A stretch of 5,597 nucleotides of DNA from Treponema sp. (lineage in GTDB: Bacteria > Spirochaetota > Spirochaetia > Treponematales > Treponemataceae): positions 1 to 5,597 of the forward strand of contig JAHAZL010000083.1 in assembly GCA_018384055.1 (NCBI GenBank), written 5' to 3'. Position 1 is the stretch's first letter. Every line of letters begins with the position of its first letter. The notes below the pieces were generated by a model. It was not told the DNA's origin. It worked only from the letters and a program-made list of their open reading frames with translations, and ran no database searches. The position numbers and the translations under genes were made by a program. Below are positions 1 through 5,597 of this stretch, piece by piece.

Positions 1-1
1 A

Positions 2-1204
2 GTTTATCAGGAATTGGCTGCAGCTTATGAAAAGGAAACTGGTGTTAAGGTAATCGTTGAAACAGCTGCAAACAATTCTTACGAATCAACACTTACATCT
101 AAGATGGCAACAAAGCAGGCTCCAACACTGTTCCAGATTAACGGACCTCGTGGTTATGCCAACTGGAAGAACTACTGTGCTGACCTTTCAGGGACAGACC
201 TCTACAAGCACCTTTCAGACAAGTCTCTCTGTGTAACAGCTGGAAACAAGGTTTACGGTATTCCTTATGTTGTTGAAGGATACGGAATCATCTACAACTC
301 AAAGATTACAGATGCTTACTTTGCACTTGCTTCAAAGGCAACAAAGTACAAGAGCATGGACGAAGTAAAGAACTTTGCAGCACTCAAGGAAGTTGCAGAC
401 GACATGCAGAAGAACGCTGCAGTTCTTGGTATCAAGGGTGTATTCGCTTCAACATCACTTAAAGCCGGTGAAGACTGGAGATGGCAGACACACCTTGCAA
501 ACGTTCCTGTTTATTACGAATTCAAGAACAACAAGATTGATCTTGCTTCAGACGCAACAAAGAAAATCAAGTTTCAGTACGAGAAGGAATTCAAGAATAT
601 CTTCGACCTTTATTTGAATGACTCGGTAATCCCTGCAAAGAATGTTGGTGTTAAGACAGTTGACAATTCAATGGCAGAATTTGCTCTTGAAGAATGTGCA
701 ATGGTTCAGAACGGTAACTGGGCTTGGGGGCAGATTGCTGGCGTTACAGGAAACAAGGTTAAGGCAGAAAATGTTAAGTATCTTCCAATCTACACTGGTG
801 TTGCTGGTGAAGAAGGACAGGGACTCTGTATCGGTACAGAAAACTTCTACTGCATCAACAAGAAAGCTTCTAAAGAAGATCAGAAGGCAACAGCTGACTT
901 CATCTACTGGTTGTACTCTTCGAAGACCGGTAAGAACTATGTAACAAACAAACTTGGTTTCATCGCTCCATTCGACACATTCGATGACAATGAAAAGCCA
1001 ACAGACCCACTTGCAAAGGAAATCATCAAGTGGATGTCTAAGCCAGGAATTACATCTGTAGCATGGAACTTTACATTGTTCCCATCACAGACATTCAAGG
1101 ATAATTTCGGTGCTTCTTTGCTTCGCTATGCACAGGGTTCAAAATCTTGGGCAGATGTTAAGGCAAGTGTAGTAAAGGACTGGGCTAACGAATCAGATAT
1201 GTAA
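2..1204 (+). CDS. Carbohydrate ABC transporter solute-binding protein, CUT1 family (5'-partial)
   Basis: Extracytoplasmic sugar-binding component of an ABC importer. It captures the sugar and docks on the two permeases encoded downstream. The reading frame is open from the first bases (first full codon at 2-4, VYQELAAAYEKETGVKV), which is the usual early 'el...ye.etGvkV' strand-helix block of the SBP_bac_1 family. The gene therefore starts outside the window, and the TTG at 14 is an internal Leu. About 400 codons are visible; the signal or lipoprotein peptide and perhaps 30-60 residues are missing. Family-like segments, numbered in this fragment, are PYVVEGYGIIYN (88-99, hinge/strand region), VQNGNWAWGQI (235-245) and the C-terminal lobe up to a final Trp-Ala segment. 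Several aromatic residues (W55, W159, W161, W240, W242, W355) could stack on sugar rings. Linkage to MalF/MalG-type permeases and a LacI regulator supports a sugar ligand, but which sugar cannot be read from the sequence. Confidence 0.9.
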   Translation, partial: VYQELAAAYEKETGVKVIVETAANNSYESTLTSKMATKQAPTLFQINGPRGYANWKNYCADLSGTDLYKHLSDKSLCVTAGNKVYGIPYVVEGYGIIYNSKITDAYFALASKATKYKSMDEVKNFAALKEVADDMQKNAAVLGIKGVFASTSLKAGEDWRWQTHLANVPVYYEFKNNKIDLASDATKKIKFQYEKEFKNIFDLYLNDSVIPAKNVGVKTVDNSMAEFALEECAMVQNGNWAWGQIAGVTGNKVKAENVKYLPIYTGVAGEEGQGLCIGTENFYCINKKASKEDQKATADFIYWLYSSKTGKNYVTNKLGFIAPFDTFDDNEKPTDPLAKEIIKWMSKPGITSVAWNFTLFPSQTFKDNFGASLLRYAQGSKSWADVKASVVKDWANESDM

Positions 1205-1253
1205 GCTGCTGCATGGCTTAGATATAGGAGTTTCAGCTAAAAGTAGAAGCTTC

Positions 1254-1290
1254 AGGGCATCCTGGAAATGCACCTCTTTCAGGATGCCTT
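1254..1290 (+). promoter_or_regulatory. Intercistronic hairpin 1 after the binding-protein gene
   Basis: A perfect 9-bp inverted repeat, GGCATCCTG (1256-1264) and CAGGATGCC (1280-1288), encloses a 15-nt loop. A G-U and an A-U pair can extend it to 1254-1290, and AAA/TTT inside the loop could add pairs with a bulged G. Only three T residues follow, so it is a weak terminator at best. It lies 49 nt after the stop codon of the binding-protein gene and before the permease genes. Hairpins in this position in MalEFG-type operons typically protect the upstream mRNA from 3' exonucleases or stop part of the transcription, giving more binding protein than permease. That role is inferred here. Confidence 0.65.
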
Positions 1291-1299
1291 TCAGAACTA

Positions 1300-1336
1300 A
1301 ATCTGGCAGGTGTTCTCCTATTATGCCTGCCAGATT
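1300..1336 (+). promoter_or_regulatory. Intercistronic hairpin 2, before the first permease gene
   Basis: A perfect 11-bp inverted repeat, AATCTGGCAGG (1300-1310) and CCTGCCAGATT (1326-1336), again encloses a 15-nt loop. It is followed by a T-rich but interrupted stretch (CTTTCAATCTTATT), so it may be a leaky terminator or an mRNA stabiliser. It ends 15 nt before the GGAGG ribosome binding site (1352-1356) of the permease gene. Together with the hairpin at 1254-1290 it fills most of the 158-nt gap, the only long gap within the operon. No start codon with a credible ribosome binding site was seen between the two genes. Confidence 0.7.
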
Positions 1337-1362
1337 CTTTCAATCTTATTCGGAGGAAAAGT

Positions 1363-2226
1363 ATGAAAAAGGATCGTGATCCATTAAAAAAGTATTTTCC
1401 AATTTTCGTTTTGCCGACATTGATCTGTTTCATTATGTTCTTTGTTGTTCCTTTCATCATGGGCATCGGTTTGTCCTTTACAAAGTTTACGACAGTTACA
1501 GACATTACAGCATTCGTAGGCATTAAAAACTATATCAAGGCATTTACTGCAGACAACGAATTCGTTCATGCTTTAGGATTTACATCGCTTTTTACAGTCG
1601 TTTCTGTTATTACTGTAAATGTATTTGCTTTTGCGCTTTCATTGATACTTACAAAAGGTATCAGGGGAACAAACTTCTTCCGATCAATTTTCTTTATGCC
1701 TAACCTTATTGGCGGCATCGTTTTAGGTTACATCTGGAATCTTCTTATCAACGGTGTTCTTCTCCGTTACTTTGGCGAAGACATTACATTCAAGACCCAG
1801 TACGGTTTCTGGGGACTGGTTATTCTTACAAACTGGCAGCTTATCGGTTACATGATGGTAATCTACATTGCAGGTTTGCAGAACATTCCGAGCGATGTTC
1901 TTGAAGCTGCTCAGATAGACGGATCTTCTTCACTCAGAACTTTATTCAAAATTAAAATACCAATGGTAATGCCTTCGATTACAATCTGTACTTTCCTGAC
2001 ATTATCAAACTCATTCAAGATGTTTGACCAGAACCTGGCTCTTACAGCAGGTGCTCCTGAGAAAACAACTGAAATGCTTGCATTGAATATTTATCAGACA
2101 TTTTATAATAGAAATGCCAACTGGCATGGTGTAGCTCAGGCAAAGGCAGTCGTATTCTTCCTCATCGTTGCTCTGATTGCTTTCCTTCAGCTTAAGATTA
2201 CAAACTCAAAGGAGATTGAACAATAA
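1363..2226 (+). CDS. Carbohydrate ABC transporter permease, MalF/UgpA-like
   Basis: One of two integral inner-membrane subunits that form the sugar channel of a CUT1 importer. The 287-residue protein starts with a short basic cytoplasmic tail (MKKDRDPLKK). Likely membrane segments lie near residues 12-36, 71-97, 105-129, 150-171, 202-222 and 262-279, the six-helix layout usual for short MalF homologues of UgpA/AraP type. The cytoplasmic EAA loop that contacts the ATPase is clear at 181-200 (EAAQIDGSSSLRTLFKIKIP), with the conserved EAA-x3-G and the distal I-x-x-P. Length matches the family. The ATG at 1363 is supported by GGAGG at 1352-1356 with a 6-nt spacer. Its stop codon overlaps the next start by one base, so the two permeases are probably translationally coupled. 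No ATPase gene is linked; an MsmX-like shared ATPase encoded elsewhere is likely. The substrate is unknown. Confidence 0.95.
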   Translation: MKKDRDPLKKYFPIFVLPTLICFIMFFVVPFIMGIGLSFTKFTTVTDITAFVGIKNYIKAFTADNEFVHALGFTSLFTVVSVITVNVFAFALSLILTKGIRGTNFFRSIFFMPNLIGGIVLGYIWNLLINGVLLRYFGEDITFKTQYGFWGLVILTNWQLIGYMMVIYIAGLQNIPSDVLEAAQIDGSSSLRTLFKIKIPMVMPSITICTFLTLSNSFKMFDQNLALTAGAPEKTTEMLALNIYQTFYNRNANWHGVAQAKAVVFFLIVALIAFLQLKITNSKEIEQ

Positions 2227-3071
2227 TGGTAGAATCAAAAAACAATTCAGTTAGTGCCAGAATCAGAACTTTGGTTCTTGTTCTTCTCACGGCGGTTTTC
2301 ATTTTCCCAATCTTGCTTGTTGTCATGAACTCATTCAAATCAAGATTGTATGTTTCGACAGTTCCATTCTCATGGCCTGTAAAAGAAATGTTCGTTGGCT
2401 TTGAAAACTATATCAATGGTTTGACAACTTCAGGATTTTTCCTTGCATTCCTTCGTTCCGTATGGGTAAGCGTAATGGGTGTCGGAGTAATCATTCTTTG
2501 TACTTCCATGGCAGCATGGTACATTGTCCGCGTAAAAGACAAGATAACTAAAACACTGTATTACATTTTTGTATTCAGCATGATCGTACCATTCCAGATG
2601 GTAATGTTTACTTTGACATTCGTTGTAACAGGCGTTTACTTTGACAATATTGTCGGCATTGTTCTTGTATACCTTGGTTTTGGTGCAGGTCTTGCCGTAT
2701 TCATGTTCTGCGGATTTGTTAAGAGCATTCCTCTTGAAGTTGAAGAAGCTGCAACAATTGACGGATGTAATCCACTCCAGACTTACTTCCTTATTGTTTT
2801 CCCAATGCTGAAACCAACCGCAATTACAGTTGCAATCCTACAGGCAATGTGGATTTGGAACGACTATTTGCTTCCATATCTTATCCTTGGTTCTGACCAC
2901 AAGACAGTTCCTGTTGCAATTCAGCTTGCAATGCAGGGGGCCTATGGTTCAACAGACTACGGTGGATTCATGGCAATGCTTGTTGTTTCAATAATTCCGA
3001 TTATTGTATTCTACATCAGCTCACAAAAGTATATAATCAAGGGCGTAATTGCAGGTGCCGTAAAGGGGTGA
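2226..3071 (+). CDS. Carbohydrate ABC transporter permease, MalG-like
   Basis: Second channel-forming inner-membrane subunit, partner of the MalF-like protein encoded just upstream. It has 281 residues, normal for the family. A first membrane helix at about 13-35 leads into the conserved 'VMNSFKS' (33-39) and the periplasmic loop with 'FENYING' (59-65). Further hydrophobic segments lie near 72-100, 110-136, 142-164, 198-220 and 247-265. The EAA loop is at 173-197 (EEAATIDGCNPLQTYFLIVF, then PMLKP), including the conserved G and terminal P. The segment AMWIWNDYLLPYLIL (207-221) is strongly characteristic of MalG proteins. ATG 2226 overlaps the preceding stop (TAATG), and AAAGGAG at 2208-2214 lies 11 nt upstream, so both coupling and direct initiation are possible. 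The regulator gene follows 28 nt later with no terminator between. Confidence 0.95.
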   Translation: MVESKNNSVSARIRTLVLVLLTAVFIFPILLVVMNSFKSRLYVSTVPFSWPVKEMFVGFENYINGLTTSGFFLAFLRSVWVSVMGVGVIILCTSMAAWYIVRVKDKITKTLYYIFVFSMIVPFQMVMFTLTFVVTGVYFDNIVGIVLVYLGFGAGLAVFMFCGFVKSIPLEVEEAATIDGCNPLQTYFLIVFPMLKPTAITVAILQAMWIWNDYLLPYLILGSDHKTVPVAIQLAMQGAYGSTDYGGFMAMLVVSIIPIIVFYISSQKYIIKGVIAGAVKG

Positions 3072-3099
3072 TCCTTCCGGTATCTATGCTGGAGAAAAG

Positions 3100-4104
3100 A
3101 TGACTATAAAAGATATTGCCAAAGAATGTGGCTGTGCAATTGGAACTGTATCACGAGTTTTGAATGATCATCCTGATGTTAGTGATAAGACTCGTGAAAA
3201 GGTTCTTGCAGTGGTTCAGAAGCATGGATTCGTGCTTAATACCAATGCAAAGCAACTCAAGGCCCAGGAAAGGAAAAATATTGTAGTCATCGTAAAAGGT
3301 ACCTCCAGCCCTTTGCTGAATACCCTTCTTGAACGCCTTCAGAAAAAATTTGAAAACCTTCCTTACACGGTCAGTGTAGTAGTTCTTGATGAAGAGGATG
3401 ATGAATCTGCAAGGGCCGTGCGTCTTTATTATGAGACAAAACCAGTTGGCTTTGTATTTCTAGGTGGAAATCCTGATAAGTATTCACAGGAATTCGATAA
3501 CTTAAGAGTTCCTTGTGTTTTGATTTCCAATGAAGCAGAATCCGTAGAAAGCGATTACCTTTCAAGCGTAAGCATCGAAAATAAGCTCGGTGCATTTTCC
3601 GCAACTGAATATTTAATCAAGCATGGTCATAAGAATATCGGAGTAATCGGTGGATCCTTGGATTCCCAGGTATCTTGTTGCCGCTATGAGGGATTCGTAA
3701 ATGCAATGAAAGAAAATAATTTGGATTTTGATTTCGATAGCTCCTACCAAATTTCAAAATACTCCATGGACGGTGGTTTTTCAGCAGTAGAAAAATTAAT
3801 TGAAAAAAACAAGTCCATTACTGCGATTTTTGCAATGTCTGATGTAATGGCCATGGGAGCATGCAGAAAACTTCATGAAATTGGCTATCATGTTCCTAAG
3901 GATATTTCCATTGTGGGGTATGATGGCATTAAACTTGGTGAATTCTTTTTTCCAAGACTTACTACCATTAAGCAGAATGAAGATGAACTTGTAGAAAAAG
4001 GCGTTTCAATTCTACTGGATTGTATTGAGAGAAATACGGGGTCCGTTCATATTCATGTTCCATTTGAGTTGGTTGAAGGTGAGAGTGTAAGAAAAATCAA
4101 CTGA
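3100..4104 (+). CDS. LacI/GalR-family transcriptional regulator
   Basis: Cytoplasmic sugar-responsive DNA-binding regulator, probably of the importer operon in which it is the last gene. It has 334 residues, the normal family length. The N-terminal helix-turn-helix spans about 2-22 (TIKDIAKECGCAIGTVSRVLN), followed by the third helix (DVSDKTREKV, 26-35). The hinge-helix region is about 48-55 (NTNAKQLK), retaining the Leu that intercalates at the operator centre. A periplasmic-binding-protein-like sensor domain starts at about residue 59 (RKNIVVIVKG). Family landmarks are GHKNIGVIGG (176-185), MSDVMAMGA (246-254), and VGYDG then PRLTTIKQN (272-276 and 285-293). ATG 3100 is supported by GGAG at 3091-3094. 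The gene is not separated from the permease by a terminator, so transporter and regulator are probably co-transcribed and the circuit autoregulated. Repression relieved by the sugar is the usual mode, but activators exist in this family. The operator is not identifiable here, since the operon promoter is outside the window. Confidence 0.95.
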   Translation: MTIKDIAKECGCAIGTVSRVLNDHPDVSDKTREKVLAVVQKHGFVLNTNAKQLKAQERKNIVVIVKGTSSPLLNTLLERLQKKFENLPYTVSVVVLDEEDDESARAVRLYYETKPVGFVFLGGNPDKYSQEFDNLRVPCVLISNEAESVESDYLSSVSIENKLGAFSATEYLIKHGHKNIGVIGGSLDSQVSCCRYEGFVNAMKENNLDFDFDSSYQISKYSMDGGFSAVEKLIEKNKSITAIFAMSDVMAMGACRKLHEIGYHVPKDISIVGYDGIKLGEFFFPRLTTIKQNEDELVEKGVSILLDCIERNTGSVHIHVPFELVEGESVRKIN

Positions 4105-4122
4105 AACAATTGTATAAATAAG

Positions 4123-4162
4123 AAGGCTGAATCCTTTATTGTTTTTAGGAATCAGCCTTTTT
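4123..4162 (+). terminator. Rho-independent terminator of the transporter-lacI operon, possibly bidirectional
   Basis: The inverted repeat AAGGCTGAATCC (4123-4134) and GGAATCAGCCTT (4148-4159) forms a 12-position stem with one A-A mismatch and a 13-nt loop, followed by a T run (4158-4162). It begins 18 nt after the regulator stop codon. On the minus strand the same stem is followed by a T-rich stretch (CTTATTTATA), so it may also end transcription of the converging amidase pseudogene. Confidence 0.9.
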
Positions 4163-4185
4163 GTTCTTTGGTTTATTTATGTATT

Positions 4186-4875
4186 TTAGAATCCGATTTT
4201 TCCTGTGATTACAGTTCCGTCAGATGACCAGTTCAAAGGCATCTTCATGATTTTTAGGATTACATCAGATGGAATGTAGAATCCTTCTTTACAGCGGCCT
4301 TTCCACCAAGACGGGTAGGAGTAATTGAAGTTAAGCTTTCGCTTGTAGAATTTGCAACTCCCATGATGCCAAGGAAAGGGAAAAGTGGAAATGAAAGTTC
4401 ATGTCCGTTTTGTTAAGGTATCCAAAATATTCGTCGCCAATTTTAAAACGGTGTAAAGTTTGAAATGTTGTTGTAACGTTCCGGATGGTTTTTGTCTGCT
4501 CCAGGGGGACAGCCTTCATTTTCCGGGAATTCACCTACAAGAACACCTTTGAAATGGCGGTTAGAAATTACACCGTAAGGTACGCGAGGGTAGAGGGAAA
4601 GAACTTCCACCTTTAGGACATCTCCTGGTCTTCAAGGACACCTTCGTGTGAAAGTGTATCGATTGTAACTGTTGCTCCAGAAGGGACTGTCATTACAGGT
4701 TTTGAATCCTTGTTTGGAAGGCGACCCCATGTAATGTTTTCATGGGCTGTTCCAAGACAGTACTGTCCTTCTACAATGCCGTTATCCTTTCCCTGAAGTA
4801 CTTCAAAATCTTCAGCAAAAGAAGAAAATGAGGCAAGCGTGAATACAGAAAATGCTAATCCAAGAATTTTTTCAA
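4186..4875 (-). pseudogene. Decayed secreted acetamidase/formamidase-family gene
   Basis: Remains of an FmdA/AmdA-family amidase, which hydrolyses short amides to ammonia and a carboxylate. From TTG 4875-4873 the downstream frame is reached only by adding one base to a six-A run (4872-4867). That frame reads KILGLAFSVFTLASFSSFAED, a signal peptide with probable cleavage after Ala, then a conserved block ending TIDTLSHEGVLEDQ, and stops at 4613. In the next frame GDVLKVEVLSLYPRVPYGVI and ISNRHFKGVLVGEFPENEG continue to a stop at 4443. A third frame carries KIGDEYFGYLNKTD, and a fourth PLFPFLGIMGVANST and SITPTRLGG, ending at 4260. The last frame ends GFYIPSDVILKIMKMPLNW and SSDGTVITGKIGF at 4186-4188. 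The family normally has several tens of residues between LEDQG and PGDVLKV, and a long block after the GGNID region; both are missing. So many lesions make sequencing error unlikely as the sole cause. The C-terminal piece resembles a stalk (copper amine oxidase N-terminal-like) domain; this is tentative. Confidence 0.85.
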
Positions 4876-4882
4876 AAAGTTA

Positions 4883-4890
4883 CTCCTTCT
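4883..4890 (-). promoter_or_regulatory. Ribosome binding site of the amidase pseudogene
   Basis: On the minus strand AGAAGGAG lies 7 nt before TTG 4875-4873. This defines TTG as the ancestral start codon, because no ATG or GTG lies at a suitable distance and the signal-peptide frame begins immediately after it. The site is intact although the gene is broken. Confidence 0.7.
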
Positions 4891-4984
4891 CGATTTTTTT
4901 TTGTTCAACTGGCGCCTTTAAACAAAAAAAGAATTTTGTTGCAATCTACTTGAAATCAGCATCCTTGCTGCTTTGATGTTCCTG

Positions 4985-5014
4985 AATATATATTTTTCAG
5001 ACGATGAATGTCAT
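4985..5014 (-). promoter_or_regulatory. Candidate sigma-70 promoter of the amidase pseudogene
   Basis: On the minus strand ATGACA (5014-5009, five of six to TTGACA) and TATATT (4990-4985, five of six to TATAAT) are separated by 18 nt. They lie within AT-rich sequence, about 100 nt upstream of the pseudogene start. The resulting leader would contain a small hairpin, CAGCA-AGGA-TGCTG (4957-4970), and an A/T stem (4921-4927 with 4934-4940). Promoter calls in such AT-rich DNA are prone to chance matches. Confidence 0.4.
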
Positions 5015-5088
5015 GGAATTTTTTCATAAGATATGAGAAAAAGTAATGTTTTTATATTTTCTGATGAATACTAATTGGAACTTGTATT

Positions 5089-5269
5089 ATGCAGTGATAT
5101 TGGACAGGGGTGAGGATCCTAACTTGTGTTGAGGGGATTTATCTAAAACAGAGGGCAACGGCGCATGGAGAAAAGCCAGTCTTCGCCTGCCTTTTCCCTC
5201 AAGAACCTGCTTTGCCACAGTCCGCGTCAATTTTTCCTTCGGAAAAACCGCAGGTTCTTGACACTGCAT
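5089..5269. repeat. GC-rich structured intergenic island, candidate non-autonomous or interspersed repeat
   Basis: This segment differs sharply from its flanks: I count about 51% G+C in 5101-5270 and about 27% in 4921-5100. Its ends are an 8-bp inverted repeat, ATGCAGTG (5089-5096) and CACTGCAT (5262-5269). Near the right end is a 12-bp perfect inverted repeat, TCAAGAACCTGC (5199-5210) and GCAGGTTCTTGA (5250-5261). Its 39-nt loop contains a second, 7-bp hairpin, TTTTTCC-TTC-GGAAAAA (5231-5247). No target-site duplication is evident. A 60-codon minus-strand frame spans it but lacks a usable ribosome binding site. It could be a miniature or palindromic repeat element, a structured RNA, or a remnant of a former gene. 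Copies elsewhere in the genome cannot be checked from here. Confidence 0.4.
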
Positions 5270-5330
5270 CCCTTGTTTATTTCTAAATGCTATTATTTTT
5301 TTCTACTGACGGCTGTACAGTAGCATCATC

Positions 5331-5365
5331 AAAAAGAAAAAGGGCTGCCCAATATGGACAGCCCT
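5331..5365 (-). terminator. Rho-independent terminator of the GGGtGRT-family gene
   Basis: Read on the minus strand, AGGGCTGTCC (5365-5356), loop ATATT and GGGCAGCCCT (5350-5341) form a 10-bp stem with one U-G wobble. TTTTCTTTTT (5340-5331) follows immediately. It begins 23 nt after the stop codon of the gene at the right edge. This is the strongest terminator in the window, and it isolates that gene from the pseudogene downstream. Confidence 0.93.
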
Positions 5366-5388
5366 CATTTACCTAGGGTTTACTAAAC

Positions 5389-5597
5389 TTATTTAGCAAG
5401 GCCTTCAGCTACAGCTACTGCACATGCTACTGTACAGCCTACCATTGGGTTGTTTCCCATTCCCATGAATCCCATCATTTCTACGTGTGCTGGAACTGAT
5501 GAAGAACCTGCGAACTGTGCATCTGAGTGCATGCGTCCGAGAGTATCTGTGAATCCATAAGATGCTGGACCTGCAGCCATGTTATCTGGATGGAGTG
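5389..5597 (-). CDS. GGGtGRT-family protein, C-terminal fragment
   Basis: Only the last 68 codons lie in the window; the gene continues past the right edge. The frame reads LHPDNMAAGPASYGFTDT, then LGRMHSDAQFAGSSSVPAH, then VEMMGFMGMGNNPMVGCTVA, and ends GLAK followed by TAA (5391-5389). From memory this closely matches the C-terminus of the GGGtGRT family (about 330 residues), where the GGGTGRT motif sits directly before 'LHPDNMAAGP'. That motif would fall just beyond the window edge. The family is conserved in anaerobic bacteria, including treponemes and clostridia, and its biochemical function is not established to my knowledge. I recall it next to NifU-like iron-sulfur scaffold genes, which cannot be checked here. 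The Met at 5580 is internal and should not be taken as a start, since the frame is open and conserved upstream. It is probably cytoplasmic, with no membrane segment in this part. Confidence 0.88.
   Translation of the reverse strand, partial: LHPDNMAAGPASYGFTDTLGRMHSDAQFAGSSSVPAHVEMMGFMGMGNNPMVGCTVACAVAVAEGLAK

Larger units (their letters stand above)
4891..5330. other. Gene-free interval between the amidase pseudogene and the GGGtGRT-family gene
   Basis: No credible coding sequence was found on either strand. The left part (4921-5100) is AT-rich (about 27% G+C) and holds the leader and candidate promoter of the pseudogene. The middle (5089-5269) is a GC-rich, inverted-repeat-containing island, described separately. 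The right part (5270-5330) is again AT-rich and contains the 8-bp palindrome CTGTACAG (5313-5320) inside a weak hairpin. Confidence 0.6.

Noticed and set aside
14..16. TTG as the start of the binding-protein gene
   Set aside because: The frame is open to the window edge and the codons before it (VYQE) fit the family consensus. There is no ribosome binding site and a signal peptide would be lacking, so the gene is simply truncated by the window.
1233..1523. 96-codon minus-strand reading frame
   Set aside because: It lies antisense to the two intercistronic hairpins and the start of the MalF-like gene, shows no family features, and is a shadow of the real coding strand.
4331..4534. 67-codon minus-strand reading frame starting MNSRKMKAVP
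   Set aside because: Its N-terminal half is the amidase remnant read out of frame. Only the middle (KIGDEYFGYL) is a true family segment, so it belongs to the pseudogene and is not a separate gene.
4901..4921. Possible LacI-type operator around GGCGCC (4911-4916)
   Set aside because: The centre is palindromic with a CG step, but the flanking arms match at only two of the next six or so positions. That is not enough to call an operator.
5087..5269. 60-codon minus-strand reading frame across the GC-rich island
   Set aside because: A purine run abuts the ATG with no usable spacing, the product is basic with no recognisable domain, and the frame overlaps the inverted repeats. Chance openness in a GC-rich block is more likely.
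5082..5280. Target-site duplication flanking the GC-rich island
   Set aside because: TTGTATT on the left and TTGTTTA on the right are similar but not identical, and the right copy does not abut the repeat end. It cannot be counted as evidence of transposition.
5303..5323. Hairpin CTACTG/CAGTAG as a terminator
   Set aside because: The stem has only 6 bp, with no T run on the correct side on either strand. The true terminator of the minus-strand gene is next to it at 5331-5365.

Overview
The window looks like chromosome from a fermentative, host- or gut-associated bacterium with roughly 40% G+C. A Treponema-type spirochaete is my best guess, from overall gene style, codon use and the GGGtGRT-family gene at the right edge. 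That assignment is inference; a low-GC Firmicute cannot be excluded.

Left three quarters (2-4104, + strand): a carbohydrate ABC importer cassette of the CUT1 (MalEFG-like) type. It holds the C-terminal ~400 codons of a solute-binding protein (5' end outside the window), two tandem hairpins, a MalF-like permease, a MalG-like permease (1-nt overlap), and a LacI/GalR-family regulator 28 nt further on. A Rho-independent terminator follows at 4123-4162. No ATPase gene is present, so the importer probably uses a shared ATPase encoded elsewhere. The binding protein captures the sugar, the permeases form the channel, and the regulator probably represses the operon until the sugar is present. The operon promoter and operator must lie upstream of the window.

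Middle (4186-5014, - strand): a decayed gene for a secreted acetamidase/formamidase-family protein. Recognisable family blocks fall in at least four successive reading frames. There is a frameshift just after the start codon, an internal deletion with microhomology at the junction, and a C-terminus that may be a stalk (copper amine oxidase N-terminal-like) domain. Its ribosome binding site and a plausible sigma-70 promoter remain.

Right part (5015-5597): a gene-free stretch holding a compact GC-rich, highly structured island (5089-5269, about 51% G+C against about 27% just to its left), bounded by short inverted repeats and containing a 12-bp perfect inverted repeat. After it come a clear minus-strand terminator (5331-5365) and the 3' end of a GGGtGRT-family gene (5389 to the window edge). 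Most of the window is ordinary metabolic sequence. The points worth a second look are the structured island, the dead amidase gene and the paired hairpins after the binding-protein gene.
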